Part shown: positions 32,416-41,958 of the stretch, piece after piece
How positions within the stretch are numbered: the stretch's first letter is position 1
Layout of the letters: each line of letters begins with the position of its first letter
Source: Candidatus Gastranaerophilales bacterium
GTDB lineage: Bacteria; Cyanobacteriota; Vampirovibrionia; Gastranaerophilales; Gastranaerophilaceae
DNA: 64,000 bases
Direction of reading: 5' to 3'
Assembly (NCBI GenBank): GCA_947630535.1
Contig: CANRHZ010000001.1
Location: forward strand, 1-64,000
Notes under the pieces: generated by a model
What the model saw: the letters and a program-made list of their open reading frames with translations, nothing else
Database searches by the model: none
Told to the model about the DNA's origin: nothing
Translations under genes and position numbers: made by a program

Positions 32416-34854
32416 ATGCTTAGTCAACAAATTGAACTTGAAAAAGAAATGACACAAGCATCAATTGATAAATACAGAAAAGCGGTAATAGAAGCCAAAC
32501 AAAACGGAACATTTTCAACTACAAAAAGTGCTACGGCCTTTTTAAAAACTATTTTAAATGCCTTTACAAAAGCAATTATCAATTACCTTGATAATTACTC
32601 CAAAGGAAATGCAGTACGTTCGACAAAAGCAGCTGAAATAATATCACACTTGCAAGACCCTGAAAATGTGGCTTTTATTGCAAGTAAAATAATTTTAGAT
32701 TGCGTTTATGAAAATGACCCTAAACAGGCCTTCTGCTGCCGTATAGGAAACGCTTTATCTGATGAATTTAAAATGATGTCTTGTAAAAAGAAAAATATCG
32801 CATACTACAAAGCCATTCAAAAAGACTTAAACAAGCGTAACTGTAAGCGTGGTAGACGAAAAAACATTATAACGGGCGTATTTAAAAAAAGAATTAAATT
32901 ACAGTTCGATAAATGGGACGAAACAGACAAAGCGCAAGCAGGACAGGTCTTATTACAACTTTTCATAGAATCAACAGGATGCGTTAAATTTATAGATGTG
33001 TATAAAAAAGGTAAGCACTATAAATATCTGCAACCAACAAGGGAACTTGATGAATGGTTAAAAAAGACAGATTCATTCTTTGAAATTATGCAGCCTTTTT
33101 ATCTGCCTATGATATGTAAACCAAAACCGTGGACGGGTATTTTTGAAGGTGGTTACATATCCCCTTATTTAAGAAAAAATAAAGTAATAAAGAATAACGA
33201 TAAAAGTTATCTCGAAAAATTAAGTAAGACGGATTTAAAAAAGGTATATACCGCAATAAACATTTTACAGGAAACGCCTTGGAAAATAAATAAACAAGTG
33301 TTAGATGCGGTTAATATATTATGGAGTATGGGAGAGCCTGTAGCATCACTTCCTTCAAGGGACGATACACCGATTCAAAAATTTCCCTTTGAAGGACGTG
33401 ATAAACAGGAATATACCAAAGACGAAATTGAAAGAATTAAACAATGGAAACTTGAAACATACCTTACGCATAAAAGCAATGTACAAAAAAGGTCTTTAAG
33501 GATTTTAACAACAAAGCTTTTATATATAGCAAACAGATTTAAAGATTATGCAGAAATTTATTTCCCGCATCAAATGGATTTTAGGGGACGTTTATACCCT
33601 ATACCACCCCTTTTAAACCCACAGGGAGATGATTTAGCTAAAGGATTATTATTATTCGCAGAAGGAAAAAAGTTAAATGCTCAAAATGTTAAATGGCTTG
33701 AAATCCACGGGGCAAATGTTTATGGAATTGATAAAGTTTCTTTTCAAGACCGTATTAAATGGGTGCATAATCACATTCAAGACATTAAAGAATGTGCTAA
33801 CGCTCCTATTGAATACAGGTTTTGGACTGATGCCGATAAACCTTTCCAATTCCTTGCTTTTTGTATGGAATATGCAGCTTTTCTTAGTAATCCTGATGAT
33901 TTTATAACCCACCTTCCTGTAAGGCTTGATGGTACCTGTAACGGTTTACAACATTATTCGGCACTATTCAGAGATGAAACAGGTGGACGTGCAGTTAATC
34001 TTGTAGATTCAGGCAAACCAAATGATATATACGCAACTATAGCGGACAGGTTAACGGAAAAACTTAAAAGTATGACGGATATTAACGGGTATCGTTGGTT
34101 ACAATTAGGTATTACAAGGAAACTAACAAAAAGGCCTGTAATGGTGCTTCCTTATGGGGGTACATTATTGAGTTGCAGAAGTTACATTCAAGAATATCTG
34201 ACTGAAAATTATTCACTTGAATTTTTGCAAAACCATTTTAAGCTTGATAAAGACCCTGAAAACAACTGTTTTAAAGCTTCTAATTGGCTTGCAAAATATT
34301 TATGGGAATCAATTAAAGAAACAGTTAAATCAGCGGTGCTTGGAATGGATTATTTTAAAGCACTGGCACGCCTTGTAAATAAAGTTCAGCCGTTCATAGA
34401 ATGGATAACACCAATGGGATTACTTGTTAGGCAAGGTTATAAAAACAGAAAAAAGACAGAAATAAGTACAGAACTGTTTGGAAAGATAATTAAAACCACT
34501 ATAACTAAACAAACTGATGATGTTGCAAAAGTTAAACAAATTAATGGTATTTGCCCTAATTTTATTCATAGTTTAGATGCTGCCGTTTTAATGCTTTATT
34601 TAATAAAGGCCCATAAAGAAGGAATTAAAAGCTTTACTTCGGTTCATGACTGTTATGGAACACTAGCTCCCGATTCAGAACTTTCCTCAAAAATTTTAAG
34701 AGAGGCGTTTGTGGAAATTTATAAACGTCCTATTTTAAATGATTTTGAATATGATTTAATCGGTGAATTGAACGTGGAAAATGTACCCGAATGCCCTGAA
34801 ATAGGCATTTTGGATATAAATGAAGTGTTAAAAAGTACTTATTTTTTTAATTAG
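32416..34854 (+). CDS. single-subunit DNA-directed RNA polymerase, T7 type
   Basis: 812 aa (T7 gp1 is 883), the hallmark of the T7 group. Core elements in order: DFRGRLYP (about 388-395), DGTCNGLQH with metal-binding Asp505, TKRPVMVLPYG with Lys572, Tyr580 and Gly581, and HSLDAAV followed by SVHDCYG with the second metal Asp745. All catalytic residues are conserved. The N-terminal 200 residues diverge from T7, so its promoters will probably differ. The gene lies third downstream of the repressor-controlled early promoter, making its expression the likely lysis-lysogeny switch point. Confidence 0.96.
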   Translation: MLSQQIELEKEMTQASIDKYRKAVIEAKQNGTFSTTKSATAFLKTILNAFTKAIINYLDNYSKGNAVRSTKAAEIISHLQDPENVAFIASKIILDCVYENDPKQAFCCRIGNALSDEFKMMSCKKKNIAYYKAIQKDLNKRNCKRGRRKNIITGVFKKRIKLQFDKWDETDKAQAGQVLLQLFIESTGCVKFIDVYKKGKHYKYLQPTRELDEWLKKTDSFFEIMQPFYLPMICKPKPWTGIFEGGYISPYLRKNKVIKNNDKSYLEKLSKTDLKKVYTAINILQETPWKINKQVLDAVNILWSMGEPVASLPSRDDTPIQKFPFEGRDKQEYTKDEIERIKQWKLETYLTHKSNVQKRSLRILTTKLLYIANRFKDYAEIYFPHQMDFRGRLYPIPPLLNPQGDDLAKGLLLFAEGKKLNAQNVKWLEIHGANVYGIDKVSFQDRIKWVHNHIQDIKECANAPIEYRFWTDADKPFQFLAFCMEYAAFLSNPDDFITHLPVRLDGTCNGLQHYSALFRDETGGRAVNLVDSGKPNDIYATIADRLTEKLKSMTDINGYRWLQLGITRKLTKRPVMVLPYGGTLLSCRSYIQEYLTENYSLEFLQNHFKLDKDPENNCFKASNWLAKYLWESIKETVKSAVLGMDYFKALARLVNKVQPFIEWITPMGLLVRQGYKNRKKTEISTELFGKIIKTTITKQTDDVAKVKQINGICPNFIHSLDAAVLMLYLIKAHKEGIKSFTSVHDCYGTLAPDSELSSKILREAFVEIYKRPILNDFEYDLIGELNVENVPECPEIGILDINEVLKSTYFFN

Positions 34855-34870
34855 TTAAAGGATTGTATGT

Positions 34871-35152
34871 ATGTTAAGTAGGATTATATGTAAAAAAGCA
34901 GGTATTCTGCCTGATGGCAAAGGGCGTTTTCCTAATTTAAAAGACCCTGTTAATTATGTTCAGTTATTTGAGTTAAAAATTAACCCTTTTTACCCAACAC
35001 TTGGGTGTTTAGTGCAAGAGGGGTCAAAGAAAATAATCGGAACAAGGGCGGAGTTTTTAGGAGAACTTTCAAAGCTTTTAGATTTAGATGTGATTGTTGT
35101 AAGGAGTTTAAAAGAAAAATTACAAGATTGTAGTTGGCATTTTAATATTTAA
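34871..35152 (+). CDS. phage early protein, 93 aa
   Basis: Small mixed alpha/beta protein starting MLSRIICKKAGILPDGKGRFP, with FPNLKDPVNYVQLFEL. I do not recognise it. RBS AAAGGATTG. Lies between RNA polymerase and the SSB, where T7 carries small class I/II genes. Confidence 0.55.
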   Translation: MLSRIICKKAGILPDGKGRFPNLKDPVNYVQLFELKINPFYPTLGCLVQEGSKKIIGTRAEFLGELSKLLDLDVIVVRSLKEKLQDCSWHFNI

Positions 35153-35163
35153 AGGAGTTTTAT

Positions 35164-35364
35164 ATGAAATTAAACGCATTAGCATTAAGAGATTGTGTGA
35201 GTTACGAAGAAGAAATTCAGGAGCTACAAAAGAAAATTAAAACAAAGAAAATTGGAAACTTAGGCAGAGCGATTATGAAAGCAAGCAGAGAAAACAAAAA
35301 AGAAAAATGGCTAAAAAAGCAGCTTGATTCCTTTTTTAAAAAGCTTAGAAAGGATAATACATAG
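35164..35364 (+). CDS. basic helical phage protein, 66 aa
   Basis: Very lysine/glutamate-rich (EEIQELQKKIKTKKIGNL, KKEKWLKKQLDSFFKKL), pI clearly basic; forms coiled-coil-like helices. Good AAAGGAG. Stop overlaps the next start by 1 nt. Could bind nucleic acid or a host protein; unknown. Confidence 0.55.
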   Translation: MKLNALALRDCVSYEEEIQELQKKIKTKKIGNLGRAIMKASRENKKEKWLKKQLDSFFKKLRKDNT

Positions 35365-35654
35365 TGGCTTATAAAAATCGTACGGCCGGAATAATTTATG
35401 AAAACATGCTTAAAACAACGGCTTGTGAAGTTGCAAATTGTGCAATGCTTGTAATGGACAAGCTGCAAACAAAAAAACCATCCGCCCAAATTCTTACACT
35501 AGGGGCTTTAATGGTAATTCTTTTAGACAGATATAGCATAGATGCAACTGATGTTTTAAGTATGGCATATAATATGATTTTTGATAAAAATTCAAAATCT
35601 TATTTAGATTTTAAAGCAATTACAGAGTTTATGAAAGAAGAATGGAGCAATTAA
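35364..35654 (+). CDS. phage protein, 96 aa
   Basis: Starts at GTG 35364, overlapping the preceding stop (TAGTG), with AAAGGA about 10 nt before. Helical (NMLKTTACEVANCAMLVMDKL, LTLGALMVILLDRYSI). Ends 1 bp before the SSB gene. No recognised domain. Confidence 0.55.
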   Translation: MAYKNRTAGIIYENMLKTTACEVANCAMLVMDKLQTKKPSAQILTLGALMVILLDRYSIDATDVLSMAYNMIFDKNSKSYLDFKAITEFMKEEWSN

Positions 35655-36287
35655 ATGGCAGATAGCAGAATTAAGGAAAACTATGTATCAGGTAAAGGTG
35701 TATTAACAGGGTTTATTGCAATTTTTAAACCTTCTACAAAATTTAATGATAAAGGAGCTTATTCTTTAAATATATTACTTGATGAAAAAGAAGGTAAAGC
35801 ATTAACGGCTAAAGTTAAAGAAATTGCTAAAGAACAGTTTAAAGCTTATGGTAAAGGTAAAAAAATTTCAGAGATTACCTGTATTAAACCTTTCGCAACC
35901 ATTAATGAAGAAGGGGAAGAAGTCCCAGACCCTGAAAACAGATACATTTTAAAAACAAGTGCAAAAGCTTGGATTGAAGATGGTATACCATCTAATAAAA
36001 TTTTAGTTGTAGATGCTTCAAAACAACCTATTAAAAATCTTAACATAGGACAAGGAACAGTTGCTAAAGTATTTGTAAGTTTGGAAGGCTATACAACCCC
36101 AAAAGAAACCAATGTTACAGTTGTATTAAAAGCGGTGCAGATTATTAAATTTGTAGAAAAAACAGGTGTAACCATTGATATGACAGGCTTTGAAGTTGAA
36201 GATGGATTTATAATGGATAATGATGAAGAAGTATCCAATGATGAAGTAAATGCTGCGGAAGCATCTGATGAAGAAGAAGATTTCTAA
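35655..36287 (+). CDS. single-stranded DNA-binding protein, T7 gp2.5 position
   Basis: 210 aa OB-fold-type protein that coats ssDNA and organises the replisome. Core strands include GKGVLTGFIAIFKPST and FNDKGAYSLNILLDE. The tail is strongly acidic and ends with Phe (EEEDF), the feature by which gp2.5 binds DNA polymerase and helicase. It precedes endonuclease I exactly as in T7. Confidence 0.88.
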   Translation: MADSRIKENYVSGKGVLTGFIAIFKPSTKFNDKGAYSLNILLDEKEGKALTAKVKEIAKEQFKAYGKGKKISEITCIKPFATINEEGEEVPDPENRYILKTSAKAWIEDGIPSNKILVVDASKQPIKNLNIGQGTVAKVFVSLEGYTTPKETNVTVVLKAVQIIKFVEKTGVTIDMTGFEVEDGFIMDNDEEVSNDEVNAAEASDEEEDF

Positions 36288-36711
36288 AGAGCAGGTAGGC
36301 TTAAAATACGGATTCAGGTCAGGGCTTGAAGCGGAAATTGCTAATCAGTTCATAAAAGAAGGAATAGACCCTTTATATGAAAAATACAAACTTCCATACA
36401 GGGTTGAAAAAGATTGCAAATATACCCCTGATTTTCCGGTAAGTCAGAGAATAATTATTGAAACAAAAGGCAGATTTTTAACATCCGATAGGATGAAAAT
36501 GCTTCTTATAAAGAAACAATACCCCAATTTAGATATTAGGTTTATCTTTACAAATTCCAAAGCAAAGATAAGTAAAAAATCAAAAACCACTTATGCTGCT
36601 TGGTGTATACATAATGGATTTAAGTATGCGGATAAAACCGTTCCTGTTGATTGGATAAAGGAAATTAAAGATGAAATACAAAATAATAAAACAAATAACA
36701 AAGCCCTCTAA
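36268..36711 (+). CDS. endonuclease I, Holliday-junction resolvase, T7 gp3-like
   Basis: About 147 aa, the size of T7 gp3 (149). Motifs line up: FRSGLE (catalytic Glu), YTPDF (Asp) and IETKGR (Glu, Lys), spaced as in the T7 enzyme, followed by SDRMKMLLIKKQYPNLDIRFIF and the C-terminal VPVDWIKEI. It cuts branched concatemers and host DNA. I prefer the ATG at 36268 (GGAAG upstream); an in-frame ATG at 36250 would add six residues. Overlaps the SSB 3' end. Confidence 0.93.
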   Translation: MKKKISKEQVGLKYGFRSGLEAEIANQFIKEGIDPLYEKYKLPYRVEKDCKYTPDFPVSQRIIIETKGRFLTSDRMKMLLIKKQYPNLDIRFIFTNSKAKISKKSKTTYAAWCIHNGFKYADKTVPVDWIKEIKDEIQNNKTNNKAL

Positions 36712-36973
36712 CTGTAAAACAACTGATGAACTTGATGCTTGTCAATATTACCATATAAAAAGGGCTAATTTTTCATATATAGTTTCATGCGCTGATTATT
36801 GTGCGGTAAATATTCTGCCTACAAGTCTTTTACATCAATATACCGTACAAATGCCACTAAAAGAATTTATTGAAGCCCGTATTGAAGATGGATGTGAGGT
36901 ATATGGTTTCAATGATGTTAAGGAGCTATTAGAATTTACTTTAAAGGAAGATAGCGGTGCGACAAGCTCATAA
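36671..36973 (+). CDS. phage protein, 100 aa
   Basis: Sits between endonuclease I and primase-helicase, overlapping both (by 41 and 17 nt). In T7 this position holds the gp3.5 amidase/RNA polymerase inhibitor. This protein has no amidase zinc ligands, although it has several cysteines (CADYC, CEVYG). Unknown role. Confidence 0.55.
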   Translation: MKYKIIKQITKPSNCKTTDELDACQYYHIKRANFSYIVSCADYCAVNILPTSLLHQYTVQMPLKEFIEARIEDGCEVYGFNDVKELLEFTLKEDSGATSS

Positions 36974-38567
36974 ACCTTGTCCGGATTGTGGAAGTTCTGA
37001 TGCACTTTTAATTAATGAAGATGGCTCTACCAAGTGCTTTTCTTGTGGAAAATTTACACCTACTGATGGTGAAAACTTAAGTACGGCAAATGACACTTAT
37101 GATATAGACTTTCTAAAAGGAAGGGCAATGTCCCTTCCCTCTAGGAAAATTTTACAAGATACCTGTAAAAGATATAAATATATGACATCCGCTTTTAATG
37201 GTCACCCTTGTGAAATTGCTACTTATAGAGATTTAAAAGGCAATCCTGTATTTCAAAAAGTACGTTTCACAGATGAAAAAAGGTTTATGATAATTGGTAA
37301 ATATAAGCCGGTTTTATATGGTATGCACCTTTTTTCAGGACAAACAAAGAAACTTATTATAACGGAAGGCGAAATAGACTGTTTATCCGTAAGCCAAGTT
37401 GTTAAGGGGTACCCTGTTGTGTCTGTTCCGTTAGGAGCGGGAAACGCTAAAGCTGCCATAAAAGAGAATTTACAATGGATAGAATCCTTTGATGAAGTTG
37501 TTTTATGCTTTGATATGGATGAAGCCGGCGAAAAAGCTATAAAAGAATGCGCACCTTTAATCAGTGTCGGTAAGTGTAAAATAATGAAGCTCCCGCTAAA
37601 AGACCCTAACGAGATGTTAAAAGCCGGACAGGAAGCTGATTTATATAAAGCCACTTGGAATGGCTTAACATACAGACCTGATGGCATTGTTTCTAAAGAA
37701 GAACTTTGGAGTGAAGTTCAAAAACCAGTTGAATATGGACTAAGCTATCCTTGGAAAGGTCTTACCAAACTCACATACGGTATCAGAAAAAGCGAAATTG
37801 TTGTATTTGGGGCCGGAACAGGTATGGGGAAAACAGAGTTCTTTAAAGAAATAGAACACCATTTAATAAATACACATAAGAAGAAAGTAGGTATAATTCA
37901 CCTTGAAGAAATAGCAAGAGATACGGCCTTAGGCCTTATGGCAAAACATTGCGGAATTAAGTTTCATGTACCGGATGCAAAATATTCAAAGCAAGTTTTT
38001 AAGAAGGCCTTTGATGAAGTTATAGGAAGTGATTTACCTGTAATTTACAACGGTTATGGTACCACAGACTTTGATGTTATTGAAAACATTATACGTTATA
38101 TGGCAAAAGGATGTGATTGTGAATATATCTTTTTCGACCATATAACGGCAATGGCTGATGGGGTATCATCAACATCTGATGTAAACCAAAGAATGCGTAA
38201 TGTTGTATCAAAACTAGCCTCTTTAACAAGGGAATTAAACATAGGACTGTTTATTATTTCACACTTAAGGAAAACGGAAGGAAAATTACCACATGAAGAA
38301 GGTGGCAGGGTTCATCTTGATGATTTATATGGAGCAGCAGCTTTAAAACAATGGATTTCTTTTGCCTTTGGCTTAGAAAGAAACCAACAATCAGAAGATG
38401 AAGATATAAGGCATACTACCACACTTCGTTGTCTTAAAGATAGATATACAGGCCTTTCAACCGGAAAAACCTTATCTATTAAATATGAAAAAGATACAGG
38501 GCTGCTAAAAGAAGTATCTGAAACTTATGAAGAAAAAACGGAACAAATTGATGAGGAGCCATTTTAA
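36957..38567 (+). CDS. primase-helicase, T7 gp4-like
   Basis: 536 aa (T7 gp4 is 566). Residues 8-30 are a zinc ribbon (Cys8, 11, 27, 30). TOPRIM primase elements are ITEGEID (Glu137) and CFDMDEAG (Asp186, Asp188). The RecA-type helicase has Walker A GAGTGMGKT (285-293), HLEE (Glu317), Walker B FFDH (Asp394), ISH (His436) and the arginine-finger-like GLERNQQ (472-478). The tail is acidic. GTG start 36957 with AAGGAAG upstream, overlapping the previous gene. Unwinds DNA and makes primers. Confidence 0.96.
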   Translation: MRQAHKPCPDCGSSDALLINEDGSTKCFSCGKFTPTDGENLSTANDTYDIDFLKGRAMSLPSRKILQDTCKRYKYMTSAFNGHPCEIATYRDLKGNPVFQKVRFTDEKRFMIIGKYKPVLYGMHLFSGQTKKLIITEGEIDCLSVSQVVKGYPVVSVPLGAGNAKAAIKENLQWIESFDEVVLCFDMDEAGEKAIKECAPLISVGKCKIMKLPLKDPNEMLKAGQEADLYKATWNGLTYRPDGIVSKEELWSEVQKPVEYGLSYPWKGLTKLTYGIRKSEIVVFGAGTGMGKTEFFKEIEHHLINTHKKKVGIIHLEEIARDTALGLMAKHCGIKFHVPDAKYSKQVFKKAFDEVIGSDLPVIYNGYGTTDFDVIENIIRYMAKGCDCEYIFFDHITAMADGVSSTSDVNQRMRNVVSKLASLTRELNIGLFIISHLRKTEGKLPHEEGGRVHLDDLYGAAALKQWISFAFGLERNQQSEDEDIRHTTTLRCLKDRYTGLSTGKTLSIKYEKDTGLLKEVSETYEEKTEQIDEEPF

Positions 38568-38569
38568 GT

Positions 38570-38830
38570 ATGACAAAAAGTATATTTGATAAACCCCGTA
38601 AAATCCTTGTAGCCAATCTTATTAGTAATAAAAACAGTATTAAAAAATATGATGTTGAATACACAGGCGAATGGGAAGATTGGGAGTTAATAACGGCAAT
38701 TGATAATGGGGTTTATGACAATCCCGATAAAGAATCTTTAAAAATCTGTCACTATGGCGGAACAGTTATAAACCTTTCATCAGAAGTACCTGATACCAAA
38801 AAAGCGTTGGTTAGCGTGTATATAGATTAA
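38570..38830 (+). CDS. small phage protein, 86 aa
   Basis: 2 bp after the primase-helicase stop. Alternating strands (ILVANLISNKNSIKKYDVEYTGEWEDWEL) and ALVSVYID at the end; small soluble beta-rich protein. Unrecognised. Context: replication operon. Confidence 0.5.
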   Translation: MTKSIFDKPRKILVANLISNKNSIKKYDVEYTGEWEDWELITAIDNGVYDNPDKESLKICHYGGTVINLSSEVPDTKKALVSVYID

Positions 38831-38862
38831 ACGTATTAATAAAATTTTAAAGAATAGAAACT

Positions 38863-40809
38863 ATGGCTTTAATATTTGATATTGAAACCAATGGCCTATT
38901 AAATACTTTAGATATAATACATTCTCTTGTTATTTATGATACTGAAAAAGACTGTTATTATGACTGTACGGATAACGACCCGAATAAGCTTACAATTAAA
39001 GAAGGCCTTGAAATTTTATCAGGGGCCCCATTAATTGTAGGACATAATATAATAGGGTTTGACCTTCCTGCTATTCAGAAATTATACCCCACTTTTAAAG
39101 TAAATGATAAAATTTTTGATACATTAATAGCAGCAAAATTAATATACCCTGAAATAGAACTTATAGACTATGCTCTTTACAGGAAAAAGGTGTTGCCAAA
39201 AGAATTAATTGGTAAATATTCACTTGAATCTTTTGGATATCGACTGAAAGAGCTAAAAGGCACTTATTGCAAGGAAGAAAATACTTGGGAAAAATGGAAG
39301 CCTGAAATGCAAGTCTATTGCAAACAGGATGTTAAAGTTACTACAAAACTGTATTATAAACTTTTAGATGCTAATGTAAAACTTGATGTTTTAGAATTGG
39401 AACAAAAATTTGCAAAAATAATATCAAGGCAGGAACAAAGAGGTGTATTATTCGATAAAGACAGGGCCGTTGAATTAGTAAGTGAGCTGCTTGAAGAACA
39501 GAAGAAAATTTATTTAAAATTACAAGAAGTTTTTAAACCAAAAATAATTGAAGAAACTTTTATACCTAAAGTTAATAACTCAAAAAAGGGATATATAAAA
39601 GGCACTCCTTTCATAAAACAAATAGAGGTTCCTTTTAATCCTAATTCAAATCAAATGGTGGCTTCACGTTTGATTGAAAAATACAACTGGAAACCTTTAG
39701 AATTTACCGAAACAGGTCTACCAAAAGTAAGTGAAACAATATTATCAGAACTTCCATATAAAGAGGTTCCGCTTTTACTTCAATATATAAAAATAGCTAA
39801 AGTTATTGGATATATTGCAGAAGGTAAAAACGCTTGGTTGAAGAAAGTGGAAAATGACGGAGCTATAAGAGGGAAGGTGGACACACTCGGTACAGTGACA
39901 GGAAGGTGTTCCCATTATAGCCCTAACCTAGCTCAAACACCTGCGGTTGAAAAGGATGGTGACAACAATATTTTATTCGGGATTGATGGCGGGTATGGCT
40001 ATGAATGCAGGGCATTATTTAAAGCAAGAGAAGGATTTAAACTTGTAGGATGTGATGCTTCGGGTTTAGAATTAAGAGATTTAGCTCATTACATTAATTC
40101 TCCTTCTTATACCAAAGAAATCTTATCAGGGGACATTCATACAAAAAACCAACATCTAGCAGGTTTAAGTACAAGGGCTAAAGCAAAGAAATTTATCTAT
40201 GCTTTTAATTATGGTGCAGGTGATGAAAAGATAGGATATATGGCAGGAGTAAGCGAAAAAGAAGCCTTGCAATATAAAATAGATAAAAGACGTGAAGCCG
40301 TTATAAAACGTATTAAAAAAGCCGGTAAAGTTCCTACCAATGAGCTTGTGAATCATATTTTAAAAGGGATGGATACAAAGGCGAAGTTCTTTAAAGGCCT
40401 TCCCGAATTAGCTAATTTAATGGAAAAAGTTAAAGATAAGGCTAAAACACGTGGGTATTTATATGGAATTGACAAACGAAAATTAAAAGTAAGGGAAGTA
40501 TATAAAAGTTTAAATGTACTTTTACAATCAGCAGGTGCAACCGTAATGAAAAAAGCATTAATTATTTTATATGATGAATGCGTACAAAAAGGTTGGATAA
40601 ATGATTCTTTTTATATAAATCCTTATGATAAAGTATATTTTGTTTTAAACATCCATGATGAATTTCAAGCGGAAGTTAAGCCCGAAATAGTTGAAGAATA
40701 TATGATAATGGCCGTAAAGGCCATTGAAAAAGCTGGCGATTATTTTAGTTTTAAATGCCCATTAACAGGTGAAGCTAAAGAAGGCTTTAATTGGGCTGAA
40801 ACCCATTAG
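38863..40809 (+). CDS. family A DNA polymerase with 3'-5' exonuclease, T7 gp5-like
   Basis: 648 aa (T7 gp5 is 704). Exonuclease: DIE at 6-8, HNIIGFD (Asp67), YCKQDV (Asp156). Polymerase: motif A CDASGLELRDLAH (Asp398), motif B RAKAKKFIYAFNYGAG with Tyr446 at the position of T7 Tyr526, and motif C NIHDEF (Asp599, Glu600). All active-site residues are intact. A thioredoxin-binding insertion is not obvious by eye. Replicates phage DNA with the SSB and helicase. Confidence 0.96.
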   Translation: MALIFDIETNGLLNTLDIIHSLVIYDTEKDCYYDCTDNDPNKLTIKEGLEILSGAPLIVGHNIIGFDLPAIQKLYPTFKVNDKIFDTLIAAKLIYPEIELIDYALYRKKVLPKELIGKYSLESFGYRLKELKGTYCKEENTWEKWKPEMQVYCKQDVKVTTKLYYKLLDANVKLDVLELEQKFAKIISRQEQRGVLFDKDRAVELVSELLEEQKKIYLKLQEVFKPKIIEETFIPKVNNSKKGYIKGTPFIKQIEVPFNPNSNQMVASRLIEKYNWKPLEFTETGLPKVSETILSELPYKEVPLLLQYIKIAKVIGYIAEGKNAWLKKVENDGAIRGKVDTLGTVTGRCSHYSPNLAQTPAVEKDGDNNILFGIDGGYGYECRALFKAREGFKLVGCDASGLELRDLAHYINSPSYTKEILSGDIHTKNQHLAGLSTRAKAKKFIYAFNYGAGDEKIGYMAGVSEKEALQYKIDKRREAVIKRIKKAGKVPTNELVNHILKGMDTKAKFFKGLPELANLMEKVKDKAKTRGYLYGIDKRKLKVREVYKSLNVLLQSAGATVMKKALIILYDECVQKGWINDSFYINPYDKVYFVLNIHDEFQAEVKPEIVEEYMIMAVKAIEKAGDYFSFKCPLTGEAKEGFNWAETH

Positions 40810-40822
40810 AAAAGAGGTTTGT

Positions 40823-41173
40823 ATTATAAATTTCAAAAAATGCAGTTGTTGTAAAAAATGGCTGCCACTGGAATATTTTGCAGAAAAAACTCACCGTTGC
40901 CGTATCTGCAACAGAGATAATGATTGGAAAAGGCGTTATGGATTAGAAGCGGATACTTTTTTTGCTATGTTAAAAGACCAAGACAATAAATGCCCTATTT
41001 GTAAAAAAGAATTTACCAGTATGCCACATGTTGACCATAACCACGATACAGGTGAAATAAGAGGATTGCTTTGTGCAACCTGTAACAGAAACTTAGGTAT
41101 ATATGAAAAGGAACGTATTATAGACGGAATGATACTTCGTTATGAAGAATATTTGAAAAGGTTTAAAAAATGA
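40823..41173 (+). CDS. recombination endonuclease VII (His-Me nuclease)
   Basis: About 116 aa from the proposed start. Zinc cysteine pairs CSCC and CRIC/CPIC with the catalytic core HVDHNHDTGEIRGLLC place it in the T4 endonuclease VII family, which resolves branched DNA. No ATG, GTG or TTG in this frame has a ribosome binding site; AGAGG at 40813-40817 points to ATT at 40823. The only other in-frame candidate is a GTG at 40769, inside the polymerase gene, with no RBS. It gives the phage a second resolvase beside endonuclease I. Confidence 0.85.
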   Translation: MINFKKCSCCKKWLPLEYFAEKTHRCRICNRDNDWKRRYGLEADTFFAMLKDQDNKCPICKKEFTSMPHVDHNHDTGEIRGLLCATCNRNLGIYEKERIIDGMILRYEEYLKRFKK

Positions 41174-41958
41174 CACGAACAGTTTTAATTGATGGGGACA
41201 TATTGGTATATAAGGCTGCATTGGTTTCGCAAGAAGAATTTGAAGAAAATATAAGCAATGATGATGATGAATGGCTCTTGCAGATAATTAAATTTGCTCA
41301 TAAAAACAAAGCTATAAAATATATAGAAGAAACAATAGCCAGAATTTGTAAACAAACAAAAAGTCAAAATTGTGCAATAGCATTATCAGATAAAGACTTA
41401 AATTTTAGAAAGCAGATAAATCCTGATTATAAAGGTAACAGGAAAAAGCCTAAACCCTTATTACATGGATTTTTAAGGGAATATTTTAAAAAAGCAGGGT
41501 ATAAAGTTTATGAAAAGCCTTCACTTGAAGGTGATGATGTAATAGGTATTTTAGCAACGTCCGATAAAATAATTAAAGGGGATAAAGTTATATGGTCTTT
41601 TGACAAGGATTTCAAAACTATCCCTTGTAAATTTAGAAAAGAAAATCCTGATGGCTCCCACGAAAGTAAAATTATTTCGGAAGAAGAAGCCGATTGGAAT
41701 TTTATGTATCAGACATTAATAGGTGATTCGACTGATGGCTATAAAGGATGCAAAGGCATAGGTGATAAAACCGCAAGAAAGCTTTTAGGTGAAGTTGGGG
41801 AAAAATCTTTGATGCAGATGTGGGATGTAGTTAAAGAGCAATATGTTAAAGCAGGTTTAAGTGTTGAAGATGCACTTTTAAATGCCAGAATGGCCCGTAT
41901 TTTAAGAGTATCCGATTATGATTTTAAAAATAAAAAGGTTAAATTATGGCAGATATAA
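41170..41958 (+). CDS. 5'-3' exonuclease, T7 gp6-like
   Basis: 262 aa (T7 gp6 is 300). FEN/PIN-like acid cluster: DGD at 8-10, LEGDDVIG (about 118-125), SFDKDFK (about 142), GDSTDG (about 180), then the helix-hairpin CKGIGDKTARKLLG. It removes primers and processes host DNA. It overlaps endonuclease VII by 4 nt and the next gene by 13 nt. Confidence 0.92.
   Translation: MTRTVLIDGDILVYKAALVSQEEFEENISNDDDEWLLQIIKFAHKNKAIKYIEETIARICKQTKSQNCAIALSDKDLNFRKQINPDYKGNRKKPKPLLHGFLREYFKKAGYKVYEKPSLEGDDVIGILATSDKIIKGDKVIWSFDKDFKTIPCKFRKENPDGSHESKIISEEEADWNFMYQTLIGDSTDGYKGCKGIGDKTARKLLGEVGEKSLMQMWDVVKEQYVKAGLSVEDALLNARMARILRVSDYDFKNKKVKLWQI

Noticed and set aside
36671-36973. T7 gp3.5-type amidase and polymerase inhibitor
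   Set aside because: The position fits, but no amidase zinc ligands or sequence resemblance are present; the endolysin is the M15 enzyme at 24152.
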